From Nigrospora sphaerica (taxonomy: Eukaryota > Ascomycota > Sordariomycetes > Amphisphaeriales > Apiosporaceae): DNA of 64,000 nt. The stretch is taken from the NCBI GenBank assembly GCA_018287875.1, contig JAGVVL010000009.1:3968001-4032000 (forward strand), given 5' to 3'. The notes below the pieces were generated by a model that saw nothing but the letters and a program-made list of their open reading frames with translations, was not told where the DNA came from and ran no database searches. The stretch's first letter is position 1, and each line of letters opens with the position of its first letter. Of this stretch, positions 1-11,191 are shown piece after piece. The translations under genes and the position numbers were made by a program.

Positions 1-884
1 TGGCCCGGGAAACAACGGTAATTGAAAGAAGACGCCCATCTTTCACATTTCGGCGGCTCACGCTATCTGCCTACTTCAGGGGGGGATGGTTTGGTGGCCG
101 CTCGTCACCTCCGACACTATGGTTACGAGCCCACCATTTACTACCCGAAGCGCAGCAAGAATGAGCTCTACCAGGTACGTTCTGGTTCCTGGAGATGGTT
201 CCAGAGTGGAAATTCCATTCAGTCATGGGGTTTCTATCAAGTGCCACCTGCATGCTTCTGTTCTATGCCGGTGTTTTGTCCAAAAGTACCCTGCTGTTGT
301 ATGTGAATCCGTCGTTAACCCGCGGTATGGTAGCGGCTGGCCAAGCAACTCGAAGACCTTGAGGTCCCGTTCGTCGACGATTTCTCTGGCGCCTTGAAGT
401 CAACTGACCACATTGTCGATGCGATTTTCGGTAAAGGTCGTTCGCTGAATCAGATGGCAGCATGCTGACAATGCTCCTCAGGATTCAGCTTTTCGGGAGA
501 GGTTCGGGAGCCATTTCCAGCCGTAATCAAGGCGCTCGAGGATACCAAGCTTCCAGTAACGTCGGTGGATGCCCCTTCTTCATGGAACATCGAGGAGGGC
601 CCTCCCAAGTCTGGGTTGGGAAGCGCCTTCCATCCCGAGTGCCTCGTCAGTCTGACGGCGCCCAAGCCTTTGGTGAAGCATTTCAAGGGCCGCCATTTCA
701 TCGGAGGCCGGTACGTGCTCGAATGGACTGTCCCGTGTCCACTCGCTCGGCCAGGTCGCTTGCTTGCTGACGCTTCCGTAGTTTCATTGCCCCTTCCATC
801 GCCAAGAAGTACGAGTTCGAATTGCCTAGGTACGAGGGCTTGGATCAGGTTGTCGAGGTGAGTCCGTCGGGACAGAAGTTGTAA
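1..884 (+). CDS. NNR1: NAD(P)H-hydrate epimerase, 3' part (5' end outside window)
   Basis: Repairs damaged NAD(P)H by interconverting the R and S epimers of NAD(P)HX (YjeF_N family). Visible exons are 1-17, 80-174, 334-430, 482-710 and 782-884. All junctions are GT..AG and the phases agree (the first intron splits a Gly codon). The joined protein begins in the family's GPGNNGGDG nucleotide-binding loop. It continues through [50 protein letters not shown] and LTAPK, and ends in [11 protein letters not shown] before TAA. These are hallmark segments of the epimerase in their normal order. The start codon and N-terminal part, including any targeting signal, lie upstream of the window. Identification is by recognised motifs; the exon ends are inferred from splice consensus. 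Confidence 0.9.
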
Positions 885-930
885 GGCGCGTGACGAGGCG
901 CTGGGCGCCGGCCCCGTGAATTCCGTATGG

Positions 931-1131
931 TCAGATGACCTCGCATCCTCCTTGGCGGCCAAATGGACACACACGACTTGGGCACTGGCCTTCCCGCATG
1001 TCATCCGTCACAACAGTGACGCCGCCCGAGCACCGCGTCCGCGGCGGGTGGAATTCGGGACAGAATTCGACATAGACGAGGTACCTTTTCCCGCAGACAG
1101 GGCATTCGTCCGTCCAATGCTCAACGCACAT
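931..1131 (-). CDS. Possible small Cys-rich protein or 3' exon, unknown function
   Basis: A 66-codon open frame starting at an ATG holds CPVC, then FC, RC, QC, VC and GC. The paired cysteines and the stretch around residues 10-24 (CPVCGKRYLVYVEFC) suggest a small zinc-binding fold rather than random ORF. The frame stays open upstream of the ATG for about 50 bases, so it could be the last exon of a longer gene. I do not recognise the family. It lies 47 bp past the stop of the convergent epimerase gene. No splice structure could be fixed, and it may be a chance ORF in GC-rich DNA. Confidence 0.3.
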   Translation of the reverse strand: MCVEHWTDECPVCGKRYLVYVEFCPEFHPPRTRCSGGVTVVTDDMREGQCPSRVCPFGRQGGCEVI

Positions 1132-4100
1132 GAAGAGGCGTGGTGGTTTCAGACAAGACAGTAAGGCGGTTGCGTGACAGATGAGTCCCTGGAAGGGAAA
1201 GAGTCGGCAGCAGTCGGCAAATGGTCATAACATCAACCGTCGACACGCGCGAAGAAAAGGACGAATGTTGTCGCAAACGTGTCTTCTTCTAGGCGTCCCC
1301 ACGAGAAGACGACGCGAAGCAAAACGAAAGTACCAGGGCGGGCGGGCGCGATGTCGCCACCGGAGCGAGCGCGGAGAATGGTGACGAGAAAGTGCGGTAT
1401 GGTAACCCCTGGAAGCCGGGCCAGCAGAGGTGTACCAGCAGCCGCCGCAGAATCAACCAACACGCCGGGACGTCGGGTCTGGACAGTGGTACCCGCAGGG
1501 AAGCTGTAGGAAGGGGGGAAGATAGGGCATTCTAACTCACAGCCAGCCATCAATATTCTGCTACAGTACAGTAATGGCCTTTTTCTGCAGCCCTGTTCAG
1601 CAGTGGCTGCGAGGAGGCGAGCGCCGGAGCAAATGCTCCATGAGCACGCTGATTGGATGCCGCCATTTAGGCCACGGGCGGGTCCGATGCTGGGGGGGGG
1701 TTACCTGTAGATCAGACTGGTCCAGGCGATGGGACGCCGTACCGGCGTTTTCCAGGACCCCTGGGGGGGCCAGTGTGGCTATTTCTTTATTTTTTTTTTC
1801 CCCTCCTTGCCGTTTTGGACGGCTCGTATGGCGTCGCGAAGGCGGGCGGGCGAGTTGCGGGACGGGGGCCCCGAGTGTCGACGACGGCACCGGCACGGGC
1901 TATAAGACGACATCGTGCGTCCCACGTCGTCCGAAATGACCGCGCCCAAACAGCAATGACTCCTCCCGATGGGCGGTGATCGACCTTTCGCCGACTTTCT
2001 AGAAACGTCTGCGAGGCGGCTTCGCCGGGAGCTTCCCGTGGAACCAGGCCATGGGCCATGGCAGAGACAGCCATGATTGGGGACATCCCGGCATGCCACT
2101 GCGGTTCATGGCCACTGCGGTCCACGGCGGCCGCCGTCCATATGGTGGCCCAACGACGACGACAAGACGGTCGTCCACACACAGACATGCGGCGCCGTCG
2201 GTTGGCCGGTCGTTGGACCGTTCCGTTGAAGGCGTCGTTTTTTCAGGCAAAATTTGGCGTCGTCATCGTGCACCGCCTGCGAGCAGAACACAGAGCTTTT
2301 CCAGCCTGCCAGCCGGCCAGCCTGCAGGCGGTTGGGTGTTCATACAGAATACACATGGCAGCGATCCATGGGGGGTGACAAAACGGGCCGTCGTGAGGGG
2401 CATCCCGCCGGGCGGCCCAGCGTCGCCCGGCCCAGCTTCAGCGACATCTCAAACCGAGCCGGCTCCAAACCCTCGCGCGATGTGACTATCCCATCTTGCC
2501 TTGATGGGCACGAGATACGGGATCATATCAGGACTCGCATCAGCGGACCATTTCATCCTATGTACCCAGATTTCAACTTGGGGGGTTATGTCGAGTCAAA
2601 ACCGGGTCCGGCTGGGGTTCGATCGACCCGAACAATCAAGAACCACAAATGACGAAAGGATTTTCACAGCAGTCTTCTTCTGTAATGCCCCTGGACTCCC
2701 AAGCGCCCACCCCATTCATCGACCAAGGCCCGGAGACTGGCATTCTTTGATCGGGTTCTTTTGGTGTTGGGCTTTCAATTGCCCCACTGTCCCGTAGGAC
2801 CCATGATCCATGGACTGGGGCCCGTCCTAGATGACGCCGCGAGCGCATACTGCAAATAAACATGGGATGCAACCGGTGCTTACGTATTGGGGGGATGGTT
2901 ATCTACCCCGCGGTCGGACCTGGGCCTCGTGGCACTATGGGTTCGTCTACTCCGGCTCCCGCTTCCCCTCCCGCCATACCATGCTGAATGGCATGATGGA
3001 CGAGTATAAAGGAAAAGTAAAGAAAAACTAGAAAGCTCCGCGGCAAGCGGGGCACGCGATCAAGCGCCAAGTACCCGCCTCCTGCCCGCTCGGAAATGCC
3101 CTGGGACCCGCCCGTGCGATCTAATCTATCAAAGTCTTCGGGGGTTGTTCTCTCCAATGCCTCGAGGGGTGCCCGTACGAGGCCGAAGAGATCGTCTCGG
3201 TTGAGCCGCGCTGAGCGTCGTCGTCCGGCGCTCGAGTCAAGGCCGATATCTTTAATGAGTCGCGCTCGTTCAGCTGCTGTTACGAGCCAAGGCAGCTCAG
3301 ATGCCCGTCTCGACTGCGGAGCATTTCCACGCGGGGCAGATACGGGCTCGACGGGCAGACGGCGTTCTGTCGTATCCGTTGCGCGCGTGAGCCGAGCCAC
3401 CGCCACCACCACTATACCACGCAATAAGCCTTAGGCAGAAAGGGTCAGTCAGCCGAGATAAGACGCCACTTAGTGTCAATTGCTTCTTGCCGACCTCGCC
3501 GACCTTGTTACAGCGAAGCCACGGCATGCATGGCATCAACGATTCATACGGCAGACGGGCTTTCTACTTGATAGCTCTCCCGAGGTTGCCGTCTATCCCC
3601 GCAATTATTGTTTCTCGAGTCCTTATTAGACCCTGGTCAGGTAGTGGTGGGTGCTCTGGATGGCGGTCTGGGGCTGCAGCTCGGTCCACCAAACCGACGG
3701 CAATGTGTGCAGCATGCAGTCAGTGAGGCGTCGAGGCGCATGGGGTGTGGCGTGATGTGTCAACCAGGACTCGCCCGGCGGCTGTCAACGGCGTGGCGAA
3801 TCCCGGATACCCTCACATAGGCAAGGGTGCAAACTTGAGGCCACATCTGGCATTCTGGACATGGTCGGCACGTTTCGCGACCAAATCAAACAGGGACCGC
3901 CGACCCGAACAGTGGGTGGGCCAAGGCACCAGGTCCCACAAAGACTCCGGCCTGGCTCGATAATCTGCAAGCGGACTTGGTGATCTGCGCCAGACGGCGA
4001 ACCCTAAACTTTTCGTCCCACAGCCCGGCACCAGCTGAGCTTGCGAACCTCGGCCAGAACTGCAAAGACGGGCGTGGACAGGCAACCTTGTGGACACCCT

Positions 4101-6136
4101 CGCCGTTTTGTTCTTGCCCAATGCACACCATTTACTGGGTGCTGATACGTTACATGCCGTCGCCTGGGTTGACGACTCGTGGACGCGGTCGGGGGCATCG
4201 TCGCCGGCGTTTAGGATACTCACTCCGCCTGTACTCAGCGGCTCAGTAAAGTACCCATATCTCCACCACGTACATCTCTACGCTTTTGCCCCTCAACATC
4301 GTTTCACCCTGGTCATCCACATCGGCTCCCCTTTACGGGTGGCCAGCCCAGCGAAGCAGACCCTGCACCTGGGGTCTGCTAGCGAGGCGACGGCCTCGCG
4401 AGTGGAAGAGCGGATGGGCAGATCCTGCTGATTGCCAATGGGCCAAGTGCTTCGTCTCGCTCGGGCGCATTGTTTTGCCGAACCCTGGCGTCCGGACAGT
4501 CGAGCCGGGCTTCGTGTCTACTCGTCTGCTCGTAGTCGTATACGACGACACCACTACGGCCTTTCTTTCCGCCTCCGTTCTGCGAGCTTCGATAACATCT
4601 GCCCATTTACGCGAGTTGGCCAAGGCGACGGCACCTCGTCTCCTGCGGTTGCACAAGGACATGAGACCAGTCCAAAGCCACGTCGTGGCACGGCTCGCAC
4701 GGCTGGGCATTATGAACCGAGGTGACGGCTTTTGTACCGCTGCAGTAGCCGTGGCCGGAAGACTAAACTAACTACTACTGGATGGCTCTTCTCCCCAGCT
4801 GCTAAAACCCTCCAAGAATGGCTAGAACCTACCGGCAGGAAGGGGTCACGGCAGCACGAAGACGGCTCTGCAGCACGGCAACCCTCCCTGGAGGACTCGG
4901 ACCTATATTGCTCCTGATGGGTAGGTACCCTTTGCCGAGTCAGATGAAGCCTACCTGCCTGCCTGCGCCGATGCCGCCTGAACTGGGTCCGACCAACTGG
5001 TACATTTGCTGGTCCGGCCTTGCCTACGGCTGCGACCGCGAGACGCACCCCCGAATGTGCACGGATCCGCACGCCGGTGCCTTTGCCCCGACCGTGGGTG
5101 AGCCCGTTCACGAAAGACGACGACAAGGTGTTCCACACCACGGCACTACGCACTCGAGCATTGCGACGTGGTTCTCTTTCGGTCTCTTTTGCGAGGGGAA
5201 GCTGCATCCATCCTACTGCTCGCGGCCTCGTGTGTGGGACGTTAGTCTACCACGCATGGCGAAGGGTTGTCAGTCTTAATGCGGGTGCCGTAGCATCCAT
5301 GCGGCCGCAAACCCCCACTGTAATGTGTGTCCATACGCCATTGTGCGGCTCTTTGCGGGCTCAACAGCGGAGAATTAGACATCACTGACGGAACCCCGAG
5401 CTATAGCTTATGTGTCTCTTTGCGCTGGTGGACGATGCTAGCGGCATGAGTCACCCTGCACCCACCCCGTCCGTCTAGCGGCCCCTGTCGACAGCCCATG
5501 CGGTAGGCCAACAAGCTCGCGGAGCAGGCTCCTTGGCCCCTTGGTGGAGATAATAGCGCTGCCGTCCAGTTTATAGCCATCACTGCTTCACGTTCCATAA
5601 GTTTGGCCCCGGAGGATTTCTTCCGGGCCGGAGGTTATGTCCAACACGCGGGGAAGTTGGCAACCTCCTCCTTGATATGTGTAACCATCTAGCGAGTATC
5701 ACGAACTCGTTACCTAGAAGGAAGCAGTCAAGGGTCTGATTATGAGCGATGGATGAGCTACATGGGTCTTGCCAAGTAGGCAGTTGATGAGTGGACGCGG
5801 TCTGATACCCAATCTCGCCACTTGCTAGGCTGACACGACTCCTCCAGCAAGCAACGGCTCGAATGTGGTGAAACGGACCACGACGGGACTTCAGGCTATA
5901 TTGCAGCTGGCGAGGCCATAAACGTTTTTTTTTCTTCAGCTATGGTCGCAGGGGCTCGTGCTAGCGGCTCTGGCCACACGTATTATGCTACGGAGCTTTC
6001 GTCCCGGGAAATAGGGCGACGTCGATGCTCGCGGCCGAGTCTGCGCGCCGAAATCTCAAACCGGAGATATTCGTGGTCCATTCCGTGCCATGGACCCGGG
6101 TGATGCCACGCTCGCTACCTTCGGGCGAGCTAGGCT
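1132..6136. other. Gene-poor 5 kb stretch
   Basis: Many short ORFs exist on both strands, but none shows a recognisable domain, signal peptide or consistent splice structure. The longest is a minus-strand frame at 2903-3424, whose middle (EDFDRLDRTGG, ERARLIKDIGL) looks protein-like but matches nothing I know. It may be a gene relic. No terminal repeats, tRNA or tandem array was found. Confidence 0.5.
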
Positions 6137-6159
6137 AGAGAGAGAGTGTGTGTGTGTGT

Positions 6160-6192
<33 letters not shown>
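6137..6192. repeat. Compound GA/GT microsatellite
   Basis: An AG run is followed by a GT run (about six units), then ATGC, then about thirteen GA units. Simple sequence repeat; probably polymorphic between strains. Confidence 0.95.
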
Positions 6193-6428
6193 GCCCCGGA
6201 GACCCTACGAAAAGGGTTTCTTCCCCTGAGAGCCAGATTCTAGGCTTCCAGCCCTCCCTCGGCCTAGGGTCCCTCTCAGTCCAACACTCTCCCAAAGAGA
6301 GACAAGGCCGAAGAACCCACTCTCTCCTTCCGCCGGGGTCCATCCTCCTGTGCCTCCAAAACTGCCTATCCATTCTTCACTCTCCCTTCTCCTTGACGCC
6401 TTCCCCCTCCCCTCTGAAGCCATACTAA

Positions 6429-7028
6429 CCCACAGCGAACCGTACCTCCGCCACCGCCTCCTCCTCGTTCTCCTCAAGCGCCGCCAACGCCCGCTTCAAC
6501 GCCACCCTGCCTTCTCTCCCAGCCTCACCTCCACGCGTCCTCGGCCACGCCGCCCGCCGACCCTTAAGCACGCGCCCTCGCCCACCGAAAGCCCCTCAGC
6601 AGCGGCGCGCGCGGCGCGCCACGGACGCCGGGGACTCCGCCAAGGGGCCCCTTTACGCGCGTTCCGGTAACAGCCACAGGTCCGACGACGACGATGACGA
6701 TGACGACGCGGATGCGGACGGCGGTGGTAGTGTCGGTGGTGGGGATGTGAGGCCAGGGGGCGCAAGGCGGCCCAGTCGTGGGCGGTGCGGCTGCTGCCTG
6801 GGCGGCGCGGACGCCGGCGTGCGTGGCAATCTTGTTCCAGCGGTGGGGGATGCTGCTGCGGCGGCGAGAGAGCGCGAGGTCCCGGCCGTGGCGACGGCTA
6901 CTGACACCGCCTCCGCCCTTTCTTCACCGCCGGCCCCGTCGCCGCCGCGCCGCCAGGGCCCGAACCCGCAGTACACGATGGGTGGACGGGGGCGTGTCGT
7001 GATTGCCGGGGGCTCGGTGCTTACTTGA
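6429..7028 (+). CDS. Hypothetical ORF with Asp run, start not resolved
   Basis: An open frame without a convincing start runs from just after a TAA at 6426 to the TGA after codon 7026. It begins Ser/Ala-rich, passes a basic segment resembling a mitochondrial presequence (ARRPLSTRPRPPK), then an uninterrupted run of eight aspartates, then Gly/Ala-rich sequence, ending VVIAGGSVLT. ACTAAC followed by CACAG at 6424-6435 could be a branch point and acceptor feeding this frame, although the spacing is tight. A pyrimidine-rich stretch lies upstream. I do not recognise the protein; it may be low-complexity DNA that happens to be open. Confidence 0.25.
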   Translation, partial: PTANRTSATASSSFSSSAANARFNATLPSLPASPPRVLGHAARRPLSTRPRPPKAPQQRRARRATDAGDSAKGPLYARSGNSHRSDDDDDDDDADADGGGSVGGGDVRPGGARRPSRGRCGCCLGGADAGVRGNLVPAVGDAAAAAREREVPAVATATDTASALSSPPAPSPPRRQGPNPQYTMGGRGRVVIAGGSVLT

Positions 7029-7688
7029 GGCATGACTTTTAATTCTTCAGGTGAGCGACGAAAGGGGATTCCGGGATTATGACGCTTGAGTGGTAAGTTA
7101 TGCCAATGCCACCGGGGGACATCGGTTGCGAGTGCAGCAGCAATAGTACGTTCCGCAACTCGACGTATCCGGCAAGTGGATGAGAAGAGGCTTTGGTCAT
7201 ATTCGAGGAACGTGGCGTTATGCGAATATTGATTTCATATATGTCCCTCCTCCGAGATGTTATTCGCCTTCATCGCGTTAGATACGTGCTATATTTGATC
7301 CCAATTCTATGAACCACGACTCTCACATCTTCCAGCAAGAAGAGCAACTATTGGAACAGAACAGCGACATTCTCGCGAAGGCGTACACGCGGGCTTTAGG
7401 GACGGGATACGGTGTGGCGTTTGGAAATGAACAGGGGCTTTATTCACCCTACGACGAAACGCTGTGGTGCCTATTTCCGCTTTTCATTATGAACGGTCTA
7501 CTTTGGTATTTACGCACGCATCCAAGTTTCCAAGTGTAAGTGTATGACATACATAGGAGTGGGTATAGAGTAGAACTTTGTACTTCAATATACATTTAGC
7601 ACTCAGTTACCTACTTTGACTGTGCTAAGTTGTAGCCCAGAAAAAAGAGCAGAGAGTAAGAGCTCGCGTGCACTGCGTATGTGTGTGC
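7029..7688. other. Intergenic, one short AT-richer ORF
   Basis: An ORF of 76 codons at 7309-7539 (plus strand) has a hydrophobic stretch (LWCLFPLFIMNGLLWYL) and could be a terminal exon or a chance frame. Nothing else was recognised. Confidence 0.4.
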
Positions 7689-7694
7689 AAAAAA
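7689..7694 (-). terminator. RNA polymerase III terminator of tRNA-Thr
   Basis: Six T residues on the minus strand, 15 nt past the tRNA 3' end, match the oligo-T terminator of Pol III genes. Confidence 0.85.
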
Positions 7695-7709
7695 TATAGT
7701 CGTATTACT

Positions 7710-7795
7710 GCCCACTACTGGAATCGAACCAGTGATCTCATCATAGCAATTTGGAGAAGTACTAGTGATGCGCTTTACCACTAAGCCAAGCGGGC
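7710..7795 (-). tRNA. tRNA-Thr (anticodon AGT) with 15-nt intron
   Basis: The minus strand folds as a full cloverleaf. The acceptor stem is GCCCGCT/AGTGGGC with one G-U pair. The D arm is GCTT..AAGC around AGTGGTA, the anticodon stem CATCA/TGATG, the variable loop AGATC, and the T arm ACTGG-TTCGATT-CCAGT. The anticodon loop reads CT-AGT-A and is interrupted after position 37 by a 15-nt intron at 7745-7759, the canonical place for a nuclear tRNA intron. The mature tRNA is 71 nt before CCA addition. AGU (read as IGU after editing) decodes ACU/ACC/ACA. An oligo-T terminator follows. Confidence 0.95.
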
Positions 7796-8645
7796 TGTTA
7801 TGATTGGTTATGAGAAGTACTAATTATTATTAACCATTATTCTGGAATTGAGCCTAGGGAGTGGGAACCTAGACAGCCTATGCGCACAACACAACAACGT
7901 GCTTACTATCGCAGCTTTTCATTTGCAGAACCTACGGAACTAAGTCTGCACGACAGGACACCCAGAAATGAAGCAGGGACTAGTACTAGTAGCACATCCA
8001 CTACTGCCTGGGAGCTGGTTTCATATTCTCTATTCCTGTCCAACCTGGCGGACAAATAGTCTTGGTGGAGAGTTTTGAGTGCCATGATTTGCAGGATAGC
8101 GCGACCCTGGATGCGAGCAAGTACAATTTGACCAGCATCGTTCTTTTCACAGTGACCAGCCATGCAATCCACGTTGAACGCCATTGGCGCGGCGTGTTCT
8201 GCCCCCGGCTGGGCCGTCACCCACCCGCCACTGTGATCGTAACCTTGGCAGGGCCCGGAAAAGCGCCCCGGCTGTGCTCGGCCGCGATAGGACACAATAA
8301 GACGAGGAAAGACGGCAAGGGAAACACGGCATTCATGATCTCCCCGGCGCCTGAGCCGAGCAGAAGCGCCGGCCTCTCATTAGCAGCGAAAGACGTGGTC
8401 GTCCCGGCCTTGGCGACTTCGCGAGCCCCGAGGCGTCAGACCACGTTGTTCCTTCCATAAGCCTCAGCCGGCCTGCGACAAACGAACGCATCGCGAGACG
8501 GCGGACCGAAGGCTTCGTGTGTGTCCAACAGACGTCGGTCAGGGCGTCGCGGAAGACAGAGAGGCTGATGGTGAAGAGTTGGGTTTGTTGGTGGCGGTCT
8601 TTCGACAAGAGGTTGAATAGGATGATTCATCTTCATCAAATCATC
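7796..8645. other. Spacer between the two tRNA genes
   Basis: No recognisable gene. Open frames on both strands at 8062-8608 overlap one another and lack motifs. Confidence 0.6.
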
Positions 8646-8750
8646 GCCTCGATGGTCTAGTCGTATGATTCGTCCTTCGGGTTTCTTACAATCCCCTATC
8701 TTCCAAAAAGATAACTGGACGAGGTCCCGGGTTCAAATCCCGGTCGAGGC
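8646..8750 (+). tRNA. tRNA-Pro (anticodon CGG) with 34-nt intron
   Basis: Acceptor stem GCCTCGA/TCGAGGC, anticodon stem CGTCC/GGACG, variable loop AGGTC, and T arm CCGGG-TTCAAAT-CCCGG all pair. The anticodon loop is TT-CGG-G followed by an intron at 8682-8715, then T38, so the intron sits at the standard 37/38 position. The mature tRNA is 71 nt before CCA. CGG decodes the proline codon CCG. Confidence 0.95.
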
Positions 8751-9479
8751 CCTCGATTAGCTTTTTGCCCTCGGCCACGGAACTCCTTGTCTCTCTGTAT
8801 GGGGTCAGCTGCATCGTGTGCTGCACTGGCGGAGGGGATGACGTGAGCTTCGAAGTTGGTTTTGACGGCCTTGGATGCACGAGTGGCAAGTGGATTGGGC
8901 CCATGCTGGTGGAGGCGACGCTTTGCTTCGTTCATTGTATAAAAACTATTTGGTTGAATGAAATGTCGAGATTGCGTTGAGTATTTATCCCCCGGGCTGT
9001 ACTCAGTCAGGCCTGTTGCCCGTGACTCCCCGGTTGCGAGCCCATACCCGTTACGTTAGGTGACTGCCACGTAGAGACAGAAATCTCCAGCCCGGGTAAC
9101 AAGAAACGAGTCAAGACATTCTCGCTGATATTTGTTTGTCCCTGTGCCATACGTACCGTACCCGGGATATCGGCCCTGCGTGGGGAAATGGGGCGGCCGT
9201 CCTCGCCTCGCACGGGATTGTTGGTTGATGAGGATGTCAGCGCCGAGGATTGTAACGACGAGAAGGGGAAGATTCGTCGTGCCAACGGATGGCGGTGTGG
9301 GAGTCCAGCCTTAGGTGTTTTGGCGCGTGCGAGATTAGAGCGGCGTCAAAGAGATCACACGCTGCAGGTGACGGTTTGCATCTTACGTGTGGGAGCTCCG
9401 GGGGGAGGCTCTCCTTTTTTTTTCCTCGACTAAAGCCTTGCTATAAAGGGGCGAGTGGGTTCCGCGCTTGCTAGGTCGA
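8751..9479. other. Spacer between tRNA-Pro and the LINE
   Basis: Nothing recognised beyond the tRNA terminator at its left edge. The exact 5' end of the LINE may lie inside the right edge of this interval; no target-site duplication was found to fix it. Confidence 0.5.
8762..8766 (+). terminator. RNA polymerase III terminator of tRNA-Pro
   Basis: Five T residues 12 nt downstream of the tRNA 3' end. Confidence 0.8.
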
Positions 9480-9613
9480 CGTCACGCTCAGATACGGCTC
9501 CGAGGGTTTCGGTCGGTCGTTCGCTGCCGGGAGCCGCTGCGAGACGGCGGCTGATCTCCCGAGGGGTGCACCAATCACAGGAACGAGGGTTGCTAGCTTT
9601 TGCCTTTTTGGGC

Positions 9614-10786
9614 GCTTGCTTGGCTGCAGCAGTTCAAGCCGCCATTCCGGTTTTAGAGACGGCGGCTAAGGAATCGGACAACCAGCCCAGCGTCGAAAGA
9701 CGTATCAACGCTATCGAGAACACGCTGCAAGCTATCTATAAGGAAATTAAAGCTCCTAAGACGTACGCTGCAGCCGCTACTGCCCTTACCGCCGCCCCGG
9801 CGCCCAGGGCCCCCCAGGTAGCCAAGACTCTGCCTCCTCGACACGAACGGGAGGTAACGGTCAAGGCTGCAGGAACTGAAGGCCGCACTTACAAAGAGAT
9901 CGTGTAAAAAGTCAACGTAGCAACAGGTAGAGAAACAGTAATAGCCGCACGGAAGCTCCCTAGCAGAGACTATGCTATTACCTGCAAGACAGCAGAAGAG
10001 AAGCGACAGCTGGAAACTGACTAGGCCTAGATTACCGAGGCCTTTAAAGAGAACGCCTTTATCCAGAAGAGAAAGATCCTAGTGGTGGCCCATAGCATTA
10101 ACAAGGAGGCTATAAAGACGAACCAAGGGCAGCTAGGAGTCCAACTCTGGAACCAGCCTGGCGGCCCTATCGACATCCTAGAGGCCAAGCTCCCTCGCAA
10201 CGCTAAGACCTCGTCTAGGAAGGTCACAGCCCTATATATTGCAGTACCCACGGTTCAACAAGCGGAACAGCTATATCGAGACGGCCTTATTTAGCATTAT
10301 AGCTACTATCCATGCGAGCCCTTCGCCGAAGGAGCACAGCTTAAGTAGTGCTACCACTGCTACCGTTATGGACATATCGCCCGCGTCTGCCGCCACGCAC
10401 GCAGGTGCAGGCTCTGCTCTTTAACAAAGCATAACAATAAAGAATACCTAGAAGCCGAGAATAAGAGCCGGTACTGCTATCTAGCATGCCGAGGACCACA
10501 CACTACGTAGTCTAAGGAGTGTCCAGTCCGCTAAGAGCAGGTCCAGATCGCTAAGGCTGCTTATATCACGAGACTAAAAGGATTCGCACTACCCTCGCAA
10601 GAACCCCTTAAGCCAACAGCCGAGGACTGGTAAACAGTATAGCCGCGGAAGCGTCGAGCAATTAGCTGCCGTATTAGAAGCACTGGCAGAGCCCGCAGCA
10701 GAACCCACGAAGAGATAGACGACATGGATATCGAAACACCGGAGTTAACACTAAACAGTATCCACGCTCGACTATGTCAGCGCTAA
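9614..10786 (+). pseudogene. LINE ORF1 (gag-like) with CCHC zinc knuckle, RIP-damaged
   Basis: After a likely coiled segment (ERRINAIENTLQAIYKEIKA) the frame runs into a TAA at 9905, then continues in phase with repeated TAG/TAA stops. It passes a zinc knuckle at 10349-10390 (C-x2-C-x4-H-x4-C, then RRCRLC), typical of nucleic-acid-binding ORF1 proteins. The start is uncertain. The frame ends at a TAA overlapping the first codons of ORF2. Non-functional as it stands. Confidence 0.8.
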
Positions 10787-11067
10787 GGATCCTACACTGG
10801 AACACGTAGAAAAGTAAGAAAGCATAGATCTTGGTAGTCGATGCTATCTCCAAAGAGTACGACGTCCTAGCTATCTAAGAGCCCTGGCGAAACCTATATA
10901 TGCCGACCACCTACTGCCCGAGATCCTCTCCGTACCACCTACTTTACACGATCGAGGGAGGTAGGGTATACATCTACATTAATAAGAAGTACACCCTAGT
11001 GCAGTGGATATACAAGGTATAGCCAGATAGGTGTCGTATTATAATCTAACTACTAGATAGTCCTATA

Positions 11068-11110
11068 ACGTAGATGACAAGCGAGTGGCGCAGACAAGCG
11101 AGTGGCGCAC
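11068..11110 (+). repeat. Left terminal inverted repeat of the pogo element
   Basis: 43 bp, perfectly complementary to 12885-12927, and containing two head-to-tail copies of a 17-bp motif. Confidence 0.95.
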
Positions 11111-11191
11111 CTTTCGGCATCTCCACGAGAAATCAATTAATTATGCAACCACAACGCCGTAAATCAATTCAAACTAATCGGAATATGACTC

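Noticed and set aside
2903..3434. Overlapping ORFs on both strands as a gene
   Set aside because: Both strands are open, no domain is recognisable and no splice pattern supports either.
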